A stretch of 29,123 nucleotides of DNA from JBGZEX01 sp041846495 (lineage in GTDB: Bacteria > Bacteroidota > Bacteroidia > Bacteroidales > Marinifilaceae): assembly GCA_041846495.1 (NCBI GenBank), contig JBGZEX010000060.1:1-29123 (forward strand). Direction: 5' to 3'. A program made the position numbers and the translations under genes. Under the pieces are notes generated by a model. That model was not told the origin of the DNA. It did not search any database and saw only the letters and a program-made list of their open reading frames with translations. Positions 17,630 through 26,340 of the stretch are shown in pieces (the first letter of the stretch is position 1; every line of letters starts with the position of its first letter).

Positions 17630-17639
17630 GTTGTCGTTT

Positions 17640-19568
17640 TTAAAAAGGTAAATCTTCGTGATGATGGATGTAGCGGGCGAATACTTCCATGGCTTCGTAT
17701 TCCGCCATACCCAATTTGTTGTATAAATCGGCCGTATTCCTGTTGCGGGCTTCCGCTCTTTGCCAGAATTCGCGGGGGTCATCGCCCGGAAATACGGGAG
17801 CGTCTTTTTGCGACTCGTGTTTGAATATGGAACTTCGTTTTATGGATAATTCCAACGGACTTATGGGTACCGCCATATCCACGTCTTCTATATCCCATTC
17901 CAGCCATGCTCCCCGGTACCACCATGTGTAACAGTCCTTGAACCAGGGCTCTTTTTCTACCCGGTCGTAAGCCCGGATTATAGCTTTGAGACAAATGGCA
18001 TGCGTGCCGTGGGGGTCTGCAAGATCGCCTGCCGCATACACTTGATGAGGCCGTATTTCCCGGAGAAGCCGGACGATGATGTCTATGTCCGCTTCACTCA
18101 GAGGGTTTTTCTTTACCGTTCCGGTATTGTAGAACGGCATCTCCAGAAAATGAATGTTTTCTGGAGGGATATGGATGAAACGGCAAGCGGACCGGGCTTC
18201 TACCCTTCTCAAGGCGCCTTTATAAGGCAGGAGGGCTGCCGGGGAATTGTTCCGGGTCAGGTCGTTGAATGTATTTTTCAGAAAATCCGCATCTCCGTTT
18301 GCCAATTCGGCGAATTCGGTCGCCGCTTCCATGACATGGCGGATGTAGTCGTCGAAGACCGCAATATTTCCGGAGGTCTGATAAGCGACGTGTACGATAT
18401 GTCCCTGCTCCACCAATCTGGCTAAGGTGCCTCCCATGGATATGACGTCGTCGTCGGGATGGGGACTGAATACCAGTATGCGTTTGGGGTAGGGGAAAGC
18501 TCTTTCCGGACGGGTGGAGTCGTCCGCATTGGGTTTCCCTCCGGGCCATCCCGAGATGGTGTGCTGCAAGTCGTTGAATACTTGAATGTTCACCTTGTTG
18601 GCCGAGCCGAAAAGATTGATAAGATCGGACATCCCGTTGTCCGTATAATCTTTGTTCTCGATTTTCAGTATGGGTTTGTTTACCTTGGTGCAAAGCCATA
18701 AAACGGCTTTGCGAATGAGTTTGTCGTTCCATTTTATCTTGTTTACCAACCATGGTTGGCAGGAACGGGTAAGTTCGCTTGCCGCCGCTTCGTCGATATG
18801 GAAAGTTGTTGCCTGGTGGTATTGCAGGAAGGTAGCCGGTATTTTATCGGTTACCGCTCCTTCTAAGGCTTGCCGGACGATATCCGCTTTTTTTTCACCC
18901 CATGCCAGCAGGATGATTTTTTTGGCTTTGAGTATGGTGCTTATGCCCATGGTCAAGGCTCTCGGCGGTACGTTGGCAATTCCTTCGAAGTCGGCTGCGG
19001 CATCCCGTATCGTGATGTCGTTGAGATAAACGGCCCGGGTGCGCGAAGAAAGACTGGAACCCGGTTCGTTGAAACCTATATGTCCGCTTCGCCCTATCCC
19101 TAAAATTTGAATGTCTATTCCGCCTGCGGCATCTATGGCTTTTTCATAGGATTCGCAAAATTCCTTGATCCTTTCTACGGATTTCAATTCTCCGTCGGGT
19201 ATATGCGTATTCTCCGGTTTTATGTCGATATGGTCGAAAAGCCGGGTGTGCATAAAATGGTGGTAGCTTTGTTCCGAGGTTGCGGACATGGGAAGATATT
19301 CGTCCAAATTGAATGTGATTACGTCGGCAAATGAGAGATTTTCTTCTTTATGACGCCGTATCAGCTCTTCGTATAAGGCTATGGGAGAATTTCCGGTAGC
19401 TAAGCCCAATACGCATTTTTCTCCTTTTGCGGCTTTGAGCTTTATTTCCGCTTCGATTTCATCGGCGACGGCTTTTACGGCTTTCGATGGGGAAGAGTAG
19501 ATTTTTACGGGAATTTTTTCGAACCTTTCTGCTCCTTCCTCCATGGCAATATATCTCTTTGTCAGCAT
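17640..19568 (-). CDS. NagB-like glucosamine-6-P deaminase fused to PIG-L deacetylase domain
   Basis: This is a 642-residue two-domain protein. Residues about 20-280 are NagB-like: LGLATGNSP for phosphate binding, FNLDEYLPM, a SYHHFMHTRLFDHID segment and GHIGFNEPGSS. C-terminal residues about 365-620 are a PIG-L/LmbE metal-dependent deacetylase domain with PHPDDDVISMGG and a later DPHGTHA that supplies the third ligand. E. coli NagB is only 266 residues. Fusions of this length are known in Bacteroidota and may couple deacetylation with deamination of glucosamine-6-phosphate; this is inference. In the NagB active loop the residue matching E. coli Asp141 (NDGH) is serine here (RSGH), so canonical deaminase activity is not certain. 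It heads the operon with the nucleotidyltransferase, the TlpA-like protein, lpxH and comM. The start ATG at 19568 has an in-frame alternative at codon 9. Confidence 0.88.
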   Translation of the reverse strand: MLTKRYIAMEEGAERFEKIPVKIYSSPSKAVKAVADEIEAEIKLKAAKGEKCVLGLATGNSPIALYEELIRRHKEENLSFADVITFNLDEYLPMSATSEQSYHHFMHTRLFDHIDIKPENTHIPDGELKSVERIKEFCESYEKAIDAAGGIDIQILGIGRSGHIGFNEPGSSLSSRTRAVYLNDITIRDAAADFEGIANVPPRALTMGISTILKAKKIILLAWGEKKADIVRQALEGAVTDKIPATFLQYHQATTFHIDEAAASELTRSCQPWLVNKIKWNDKLIRKAVLWLCTKVNKPILKIENKDYTDNGMSDLINLFGSANKVNIQVFNDLQHTISGWPGGKPNADDSTRPERAFPYPKRILVFSPHPDDDVISMGGTLARLVEQGHIVHVAYQTSGNIAVFDDYIRHVMEAATEFAELANGDADFLKNTFNDLTRNNSPAALLPYKGALRRVEARSACRFIHIPPENIHFLEMPFYNTGTVKKNPLSEADIDIIVRLLREIRPHQVYAAGDLADPHGTHAICLKAIIRAYDRVEKEPWFKDCYTWWYRGAWLEWDIEDVDMAVPISPLELSIKRSSIFKHESQKDAPVFPGDDPREFWQRAEARNRNTADLYNKLGMAEYEAMEVFARYIHHHEDLPF

Positions 19569-19625
19569 ATCTTTTAAGATTTAACAGTTCGAAGATATTA
19601 ATAATATACCTTAATTAAACATATG

Positions 19626-19633
19626 CAAATCTA
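19626..19633 (-). promoter_or_regulatory. Possible -7 box for the NagB fusion operon
   Basis: TAGATTTG on the minus strand (19633-19626) matches TAnnTTTG and lies 57 bases before the ATG at 19568. A TTTG lies upstream (19649-19646), but the 12-base gap is shorter than the usual 19-21, so only the -7 box is supported. Confidence 0.35.
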
Positions 19634-19706
19634 TAAAAATTATGCCAAAGACGATGGATGAGTGGTGTTAAAAACGTTATAATCGTTATGGGAAGCGGGG
19701 AGAATT

Positions 19707-19743
19707 TTCCCCCTTTCGACTTTTCTGCTGCCGAAAGGGGGAA
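19707..19743. terminator. 12-bp perfect hairpin at end of SusCD locus 2
   Basis: TTCCCCCTTTCG (19707-19718) and CGAAAGGGGGAA (19732-19743) are perfect inverted repeats around a 13-base loop. The hairpin begins 13 bases after the stop of the last locus 2 gene on the minus strand and separates it from the NagB operon. There is no long T run after it on either strand, so it may be a weak intrinsic terminator or an mRNA 3' stabiliser. Confidence 0.6.
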
Positions 19744-19756
19744 CGGGATGTATATG

Positions 19757-21040
19757 CTATTTCTTTAAACGAAATCTGTAGAGAAGGTTGAAATAGTTTT
19801 TAAGACCTACGGGAGCACCGTTTTTTCCGAAGGGAGGGTCACAGAAGGCATGGAACGATTCGTAAGTCGTTTGCATGAAATCTTTGGGATTGAAATCGTA
19901 TACGGCAATTTCCAGGGTTTTACGATCCGGCAGGATACGCATGCCTATCTCTACGGACTCTATTTTGGTAGCGGAGGCCGAGAAGGTCGTATTGGCTGCC
20001 GAAAGCCGGAAAATGGAGAATACGGCACCTTTGGGATATAGCGGCAGATCGTAGAAATAAAGTTTTTGTTCTCCTAAAAAGCGAAGTTCCGCATTTCTGA
20101 AGTATTTGCCGAGGTCGCCTTCCATAAAAACTTTGAAATTACCCTCCGCATCGATTTCGAATCCGTCGTTTTTATTGTATTTGCGGGGCATTTCAAGGGT
20201 ATCCGATGCTGGCATTCCCCAGTCTTTTACAAGACTTTCGGGCAGAGTTTTTACATTCATATGTTCTTCGAAATCCCATTTTCCGGTCAAATCTTCCAAT
20301 AGGGTGGAACCGTATATCTTTATTTTAGCCGAGATAAAATTCCCGCTTACGAAGTTCTTGGGAGATACTCCAAGATGCAACTCCAATTCGTCTTTTCCGG
20401 ATTCTCTTTTGAGAAACTTCACTTTTAGGAAGCCTTTTTTTTCTCCGGAAGGGATGAGGCAGGTTTTCCCTTTGGGGAATGAGAAGTGGATGCCTTCTTT
20501 TGCGGAAGAATTTTCGTCCACTTTTACGGGAATTTCCAGAGGTTCGCCGCTCGTATTTGCTTTGTCGAGTTGGATTTCCAGGTCGGTTTCCCCGAACAGG
20601 AAATATTTATCCGTGAAAAAACTGACGACCCATCTGCTTTTGGCTGTTATGGGAATTATGGTAAAACCGAATTCTTTTATACGGAAACCGTTGCCCGGAA
20701 GCAGTTCCATGCGTATACTCCGGTTTTCTTCGTAATTGTTTTTAGGACGTATCTCTATTCCTGCGGAATCTTTCCCCGCCTCGATGAGGAATTCTTTGGC
20801 CGAAACCTCATAGTCTTCGTTTTCTATGCCGTTTCCTTTCAACCGATAGGCGAATGTGACGGTTTTTTCAACTTTTTCCGAGGTTTTTACGGACACCGTT
20901 ACCGGCGTATTCTTATCCATATAATAAACCTTCTGTGAAAAATCTATTGTTTTCCCGGAAGCGGTCCCCTTGTCTTTTTCACACGAAAGAATAAGGGAGA
21001 GACATCCCGTCCAGAGGATATAGCGTATCATATGTTTCAT
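19757..21040 (-). CDS. Calx-beta-like surface lipoprotein of SusCD locus 2
   Basis: I place the start at ATG 21040, giving a 427-residue protein beginning MKHMIRYILW with a lipobox ending in LSC and then EKDKG. A longer frame to 21118 overlaps the preceding gene and starts with charged, non-family residues. After the signal the protein shows two Calx-beta or Ig-like segments (about 25-120 and 130-240): each has alternating strands and the phrases NGIENEDYEV and SSAKEGIHFSFP that are typical of this fold. A C-terminal part begins LTGKWDFEEH and resembles a lipocalin-like beta domain. Similar lipoproteins close SusCD loci and are thought to bind ligand at the surface. Its ligand is unknown. The hairpin at 19707-19743 follows it. 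Confidence 0.8.
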   Translation of the reverse strand: MKHMIRYILWTGCLSLILSCEKDKGTASGKTIDFSQKVYYMDKNTPVTVSVKTSEKVEKTVTFAYRLKGNGIENEDYEVSAKEFLIEAGKDSAGIEIRPKNNYEENRSIRMELLPGNGFRIKEFGFTIIPITAKSRWVVSFFTDKYFLFGETDLEIQLDKANTSGEPLEIPVKVDENSSAKEGIHFSFPKGKTCLIPSGEKKGFLKVKFLKRESGKDELELHLGVSPKNFVSGNFISAKIKIYGSTLLEDLTGKWDFEEHMNVKTLPESLVKDWGMPASDTLEMPRKYNKNDGFEIDAEGNFKVFMEGDLGKYFRNAELRFLGEQKLYFYDLPLYPKGAVFSIFRLSAANTTFSASATKIESVEIGMRILPDRKTLEIAVYDFNPKDFMQTTYESFHAFCDPPFGKNGAPVGLKNYFNLLYRFRLKK

Positions 21041-21056
21041 AATCTTTAATTGAGGG

Positions 21057-21248
21057 TTATTCGACTGCATTCTGATATTCCGTTCTCTTTTGCCGGATGA
21101 TTTCCCGTTCGCTTTCACTCAGAGGTTCGGGTTTGGGTACGGAGTAGGTGTTTTCCGGACGGTGATAGCGTTCGGGTATTTCATCGGGGCCTTTACATCC
21201 TGCGAATAAAGCGGATATGATAATGGAAAATAATATTTTATATTTCAT
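21057..21248 (-). CDS. Small lipoprotein of 63 residues, SusCD locus 2
   Basis: This small protein has a clear lipoprotein signal, with a hydrophobic stretch ending in LFAGC at Cys18, then a proline-rich hydrophilic tail (RYHRPENTYSVPKPEPLSESE) with little predicted fold. It starts 11 bases after the SusD stop and ends 16 bases before the next lipoprotein start, so it belongs to the operon. No family is recognised. It may be a small accessory or spacer subunit of the SusCD complex. Confidence 0.75.
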   Translation of the reverse strand: MKYKILFSIIISALFAGCKGPDEIPERYHRPENTYSVPKPEPLSESEREIIRQKRTEYQNAVE

Positions 21249-21259
21249 AGTTCGAATAT

Positions 21260-22648
21260 TTAAAGTTTATAACCGTCGTTTTGAATCATTCCCGGCGTAA
21301 GTATGATTTCTTTATAGGGGATGGGGAAGGTGTAGAGGAATTTTTGCATGATATACTTCATTCCGTTGCTTCCTCTCCAGAATTCGGGACATCCGTTCCT
21401 CTTGAGTTCGAACCACCGGTCGCCTTCCATAAAGAGTTCTTTTTGCCGTTCCACGAGTATGGCATTTAAGATGGGGGTCAATGTCTTTCCCGAAGCATCC
21501 GTCCGGATAAGGTTTTTTTCCGAGGGTTCGGGAAGGTTGGCTGCATTATAGGATTTGTAGTTGCTGATGCGTTTGGAACGCAGGAGATTCAAATACTCCA
21601 GGGCTTTGTCCCGGTTGCCGATATGGGCATAAGCTTCGGCTGCAATCAGGCAAAGTTCCGCCGAACGGAGGTTTGAGGAGAGCGGTTTTGTCGTAAGGCG
21701 TTTTTTATTGAACCATAAACTATCCCGCATGCGGATATCGTCCGTCCCTTCGGGAAAGAGGTCGGTGAAATCTTTGGATACCGGGCGGAAAGCCAGATAG
21801 CCGTTCAGATTTTCGCTCATCTCGTTTTTAAAAATATTCGTTTTTAAGAGTTGGTTCCCTTTTTGCGCATCCGTTGAACGCATCATTTTACGGTAGGCTT
21901 CGCCTTCGATTAAGGGATAGGCTTTTAAGACTTCTAAGGCCGAAGATATGGCTTCTTCCCATTTTTCTCCCCAGAAATATGCTTTTGCCATAAGAGCTTT
22001 GATCGGATATTCGGAAAATATGTAAACGGATTTTCCGGGTTTTAAGGAGAGTGCTTTTTTATAATCTTCGATAATGGAATTCAGGGTTTCTTCCAGATTC
22101 GAACGTATGGGGCGGGCCTCCATATCGAAAGTCTTCACCAATACGAGTCCTTGTTGCCGGGCGGATTTTTCTTTATCGTAGGCAGGGGCATATAATCGCA
22201 TGAGATTGAAATAAATCAATCCTCTCAGGGCATATGCGGCCGACAATACGTTACGGTTAAGAAGACTGCCGTCTTCTTTGAGGTTGTCGATGATGATGTT
22301 GCAATCCCGAATGGAATTATAGGCGCTGTTATAGAGCGTGTATTGAGCGGAGGTTTTGATAACGTCGCCCATCGTTATGGGGAGCAGCCTGCCGCCGGGA
22401 TAGACGGTGAGGTCCGCATCCAGATTGTCGGCGGCGCATTCGTAGTTTAAAATATCGGAATGCGAGGGCAGTATGCTTCCGGCTTCTCCTTTTTCCAATT
22501 TGTCGAGCAGGGTGTTCAGGAGGGCGGCGAATTCATGGGTCGTTTTTGGAATGACGACGCCTTTGGGTTTTATATCCAGATAAGAATTGCAGGAGGAAAA
22601 AATCCAACTCCCGGCAATCAGCATTACGATATGGATTTTTTTATTCAT
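21260..22648 (-). CDS. SusD/RagB-type outer-membrane lipoprotein, locus 2
   Basis: This is a 462-residue SusD-family lipoprotein. The signal peptide ends at Cys20 (IFSSC) and is followed by NSYLDIKPKG. Typical helical segments follow: ALRGLIYFNLMRLYAPAYD near 140, a TPR-like region with MAKAYFWGEKWEEAI, and C-terminal ALEYLNLLRSKRI and ERQKELFMEGDRWFELKR. It should form the ligand-binding lid of the locus 2 SusC and starts 18 bases after the SusC stop. Composition is clearly richer in GC than the locus 1 SusD, closer to the housekeeping operon. The substrate cannot be named from the sequence. Confidence 0.93.
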   Translation of the reverse strand: MNKKIHIVMLIAGSWIFSSCNSYLDIKPKGVVIPKTTHEFAALLNTLLDKLEKGEAGSILPSHSDILNYECAADNLDADLTVYPGGRLLPITMGDVIKTSAQYTLYNSAYNSIRDCNIIIDNLKEDGSLLNRNVLSAAYALRGLIYFNLMRLYAPAYDKEKSARQQGLVLVKTFDMEARPIRSNLEETLNSIIEDYKKALSLKPGKSVYIFSEYPIKALMAKAYFWGEKWEEAISSALEVLKAYPLIEGEAYRKMMRSTDAQKGNQLLKTNIFKNEMSENLNGYLAFRPVSKDFTDLFPEGTDDIRMRDSLWFNKKRLTTKPLSSNLRSAELCLIAAEAYAHIGNRDKALEYLNLLRSKRISNYKSYNAANLPEPSEKNLIRTDASGKTLTPILNAILVERQKELFMEGDRWFELKRNGCPEFWRGSNGMKYIMQKFLYTFPIPYKEIILTPGMIQNDGYKL

Positions 22649-22666
22649 GACAGGATGATTTTATAA

Positions 22667-25600
22667 TTAGAAACCGATATTTATTCCGAAACTTACACTC
22701 CTTGTCTGGGGATATGCCGCTCCGGGATTTTCCGGGTCGAGTCCTTTATAATTGGTGAATGTAAAAATATTATTCAGAGAGAATGACAGGTTTACCGAAC
22801 TTAAAAAGCCGGAACTCAATATGTGTTCGGGCAGACTGTAGCTTAGCGACAGGGCTGCTATTCTCAGATAGGAGACATTTTGCAATAGAGCGGCATTGGT
22901 GATTTCTCCGGTGTAGGGATTGAGTTTGTCCAGACCGAGGGGTTTGCCGTAGCAATCGATGATACGCGGATATTTTATTCCCGTACGTTTGTCCGGACTC
23001 CAACGATCCGTAGCATCCGATGTCCGGTTCAAAAAGTTAATGTATAAGTCGTTATAGTCGCTTTGTATTTTTTCTCCTTTTTCGTTTCCGATATTTTTAT
23101 AGGTAAACGGGTAGGAGAGGTCGTTTTTTATATGAGCGCCCAAAGAGTAGTTGCCTCCGACGGAGAGTGAAAGGCGGCGGTAAGATGCGGAAAAGAAGAA
23201 CCCTCCCGTCCAGGGGGCATTTGAAGTCCCTTTATAAAAAATATAATTTTCCGGATTGGAGAATCCTTCGGGAGTAATGAAATCCGAATCCGGACGCAGG
23301 AGAAAGTGGTATAACCCGGATTCGGGATCAATGCCGTCATATTTTCCGGAGAAAATGGCTCCGAGAGGATAGCCTACATATTTATCCGAATTTATGGCGT
23401 TGAGTTTATAGTATTTGGTGAGTTTGTTCACATTGTAGGCAAGATTGGCGGAAAGGTTGATATTCGTATGTTCTCCTTTTAATATGCGGAATTTCAAAGT
23501 GGTTTCTATTCCTTTGTTTTCTATTTCCGAGGTGTTGAACATCTGTTCCGGGAAACCGGTGTGATTGGATATGTCCACTTGGGTTATCAGATCCGTACTC
23601 TTCCGGTAATAAACTTCGAACAATCCGCTGACGATTTCGTCGAACAGGCCGAAGTCGATGCCTCCTTTCAGGTCTTTTGTCTTTTCCCATCGGAGATGCG
23701 GATTGGGTGCTTTGAGAATGCTGCCCATATGCAGGTTTCCTTCTTCCGTTTTTCTATATAAGGAGCTGTATTTCATTATGATGTCCGGCCGTACACTGTG
23801 GTTTACATTACCCGTATATCCTCCGGCTAAACTTAATTTCATATGGCTGAGAACCGGTTTCAGAGGTTTCATAAAAGGCTCGTCGTCTATATGCCATGCC
23901 ACGCCGATTGACCAGGTGGGGTTGAATTGCTCCTTGCTGCCGAAATTATTGGAACCGTCCGTACGGAATGAAGTGCTGAAGATATAGCGGTTTTTGTAAT
24001 AGTAGTCGAAAGCCGAGTAGAAGGAGGCGAATCGGTTTTCCTGTATGTCGTCCCCCGTCAGATTGTCTATTACCTGTCCGTATTGTTTGATGAAGTTGAG
24101 GTCGAAGCTTGCATCAGGGGTTCCGGGAGGCAGGGGAATGGAGGATATTCCCGTCAAAGGATCGTATCCGTAGCGTTTGGAAAAAATACTTTTGGATTTT
24201 TGTAGGCGGATTTCCGTTCCTCCGTAGAGACTGATTTTGCCGTGTGCGCCCAGGTCGGTACTGTAGTGGAATTGTCCCCTTGCACTGTAGGAATCGTTTT
24301 CGGCGATAGCCTGGGTGATGGAGCCGTAGGTACGTTTGGTGCGATAGTCGAAAAACAGGCGGTCTCTGAATGCGGCATAGGTATTTGCCCCGTTGATGTT
24401 ATCCGAGGTGTTTTCCGTAAAGGCATAGGACAGGATTCCGGATAATTCGAGTTTTTCCCATATTCTGTAGTTGATTTTGAAGGTGACATTGACCGAGCGG
24501 TTTTTGGATTTGGCGGAGGTCTCGTCCATTTCCCTGAAAATGTTATACCCGCTCGTGGGATATCCTTCTTCGATATTTCCGTTTACGCGCTTTCCGTTGA
24601 ACCACGTCATATCTCCTCGGTAGGAGCCGTCCTCGTTATGGGGTCTTTCGTAAGGATTGGCGAAATAGGCATAGAGGAAAGGATTCACGTTGAGGGAAGG
24701 ACCGTCCGATTTCTGTTGGGATAAATATATGTTCAGATTGTAGTTTGTCCGCTCGTCCGGTTTGAAATCCATGTTTGTGGACAGGGTATAGCGATCGTAT
24801 GAGGTGCCTTTAAGAAGTCCTTTGTCCGTGGTATTGCCGAACGAGAGATAGTAATTCACATTGCGATTTCCTCCGGATATCGCAATGTGGTTGGAGGCGG
24901 ATACGGCATTTCTGAAAATTTCGTCGAACCAGTTTGTCGTATTCTTTTTAAGACCGGCGATATAAGTGTCCTGCTCTTGCCGGGACATGGGTTCGTATCC
25001 TTCTTCGTCTTTCAGTTTCCCGTTTTTGCCTATCCAGCCGGAGCGGAGCATGCCGACGATACCGATAACCGGGTAATATTCGTTTTTTACAAATCCTTCT
25101 TTTGAGAATTCCTCCCACAGGTTTTCTTCCCATTCCAGTTTTTCGGTCGCACTCATGAGGTTCCCGTCTCTTTGAGGTTGCATTTGTACGGATATGTTGG
25201 AGGATATGCTGATATTTGTTTTTCCGCTTTGCCCGCGTTTGGTGGTTATGACGATAACTCCCCCGGCTGCCCGCGAACCGTATATGGCAGTAGCCGCAGC
25301 GTCTTTAAGTACGGTGACGTTTTCGATATCGTTCGGATTTATCCCTCCGATTCCGTTGAGAAATATGTCGTTGAAGTCTCCGGCTTTGATTTGGGCCGTA
25401 TTTATGGCCGGAATATTTTTTTGGAGGGGTATTCCGTCGATTACCCATAGGGGTTCGGCATTTCCCGATATGGTATTTATTCCTCGAATGCGGATTTCGC
25501 TCCGGCTTCCGGGGCGTCCCGATGAATTTACTTTCAAGCCGGCAACCTGTCCCTGTAGAAGCTGATCTACCCCGCTTACGGATTTGTTCTCGAATATCTT

Positions 25601-26260
25601 GGAGGGAACGACGGTTACCGAGCCGGTTTCTTTTCTCATCGTCGTGTTGAAATATCCGGTGACTACCACCTCCTCTATGGACTCGGGCATATCTTCCAAG
25701 ATGATTTCCACTTCTTTTTGTCCGGTATATATGATTTCTTTGGTTTTTTTCCCGATAAAGGTGAAGCGTACGGTTTTACCCTGTGCGGAGAGTTTAAGCA
25801 GGAAGCGTCCGTTAATGTCGGTAGCCACTCCGTTCAGGCTGCCTTTTTCGACTACGGTGACTCCCGCAAGAACATTTCCTTCCGTATCTTTCACCACTCC
25901 TTTGAGGATGGGATTTTCTTGACCGGCGGGGGACGGGAGCGGTTTTATATAGATGATATTGTCGACTATTTCGTAACTTAGTCGTTTTTTGTCGAATAAT
26001 TTGTTTAAAACAGCGGCTAAATCGGCTTCTTTGAGTTTCAATGTCACTTTTTCGAATTGATGTGCGTAATTTTCGTTATAAATGAAATTGTAGCCGGATT
26101 GAATTCTGATTTCCTCAAATACGGATACGATGTCGACATCTTTTACATCGATGGATATTTTCCTTTGGAGGTTCGTGTTCGAAAACGAAATTTCCGGCGG
26201 GAAATACATCAGAATTCCTGAGAGAATCCATAGTTTAAGTCGTCTGTTCATAATGTGCAT
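22667..26260 (-). CDS. SusC/RagA TonB-dependent receptor with STN domain, locus 2
   Basis: This is a 1197-residue receptor. It has a signal peptide (to about 28), an STN domain at about 34-108 (ISIDVKDVDIVSVFEEI), a carboxypeptidase-regulatory-like domain at about 117-190 (KGVVKDTEGNVLAGVTVVEKG), a TonB-box-like EEVVVTGYFN, a plug with the LKDAAATAIYGSRAAGGVIVITTKRG signature split around residue 320, and a beta barrel ending SFGINIGF. The STN domain implies signalling to the FecR encoded upstream. The start could be ATG 26260 or ATG 26251, three codons later; both give the same signal peptide. SusD follows after 18 bases. It shares architecture but not close sequence with the locus 1 receptor, so different substrates are likely. 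Confidence 0.94.
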   Translation of the reverse strand: MHIMNRRLKLWILSGILMYFPPEISFSNTNLQRKISIDVKDVDIVSVFEEIRIQSGYNFIYNENYAHQFEKVTLKLKEADLAAVLNKLFDKKRLSYEIVDNIIYIKPLPSPAGQENPILKGVVKDTEGNVLAGVTVVEKGSLNGVATDINGRFLLKLSAQGKTVRFTFIGKKTKEIIYTGQKEVEIILEDMPESIEEVVVTGYFNTTMRKETGSVTVVPSKIFENKSVSGVDQLLQGQVAGLKVNSSGRPGSRSEIRIRGINTISGNAEPLWVIDGIPLQKNIPAINTAQIKAGDFNDIFLNGIGGINPNDIENVTVLKDAAATAIYGSRAAGGVIVITTKRGQSGKTNISISSNISVQMQPQRDGNLMSATEKLEWEENLWEEFSKEGFVKNEYYPVIGIVGMLRSGWIGKNGKLKDEEGYEPMSRQEQDTYIAGLKKNTTNWFDEIFRNAVSASNHIAISGGNRNVNYYLSFGNTTDKGLLKGTSYDRYTLSTNMDFKPDERTNYNLNIYLSQQKSDGPSLNVNPFLYAYFANPYERPHNEDGSYRGDMTWFNGKRVNGNIEEGYPTSGYNIFREMDETSAKSKNRSVNVTFKINYRIWEKLELSGILSYAFTENTSDNINGANTYAAFRDRLFFDYRTKRTYGSITQAIAENDSYSARGQFHYSTDLGAHGKISLYGGTEIRLQKSKSIFSKRYGYDPLTGISSIPLPPGTPDASFDLNFIKQYGQVIDNLTGDDIQENRFASFYSAFDYYYKNRYIFSTSFRTDGSNNFGSKEQFNPTWSIGVAWHIDDEPFMKPLKPVLSHMKLSLAGGYTGNVNHSVRPDIIMKYSSLYRKTEEGNLHMGSILKAPNPHLRWEKTKDLKGGIDFGLFDEIVSGLFEVYYRKSTDLITQVDISNHTGFPEQMFNTSEIENKGIETTLKFRILKGEHTNINLSANLAYNVNKLTKYYKLNAINSDKYVGYPLGAIFSGKYDGIDPESGLYHFLLRPDSDFITPEGFSNPENYIFYKGTSNAPWTGGFFFSASYRRLSLSVGGNYSLGAHIKNDLSYPFTYKNIGNEKGEKIQSDYNDLYINFLNRTSDATDRWSPDKRTGIKYPRIIDCYGKPLGLDKLNPYTGEITNAALLQNVSYLRIAALSLSYSLPEHILSSGFLSSVNLSFSLNNIFTFTNYKGLDPENPGAAYPQTRSVSFGINIGF

Positions 26261-26340
26261 ATAAAAATTGATTAAAAATAAAATTCAGGACGGTTTCTTT
26301 TCGTGAAATGTCGGGCGAATTGAAAGAGGGATGCGATATA

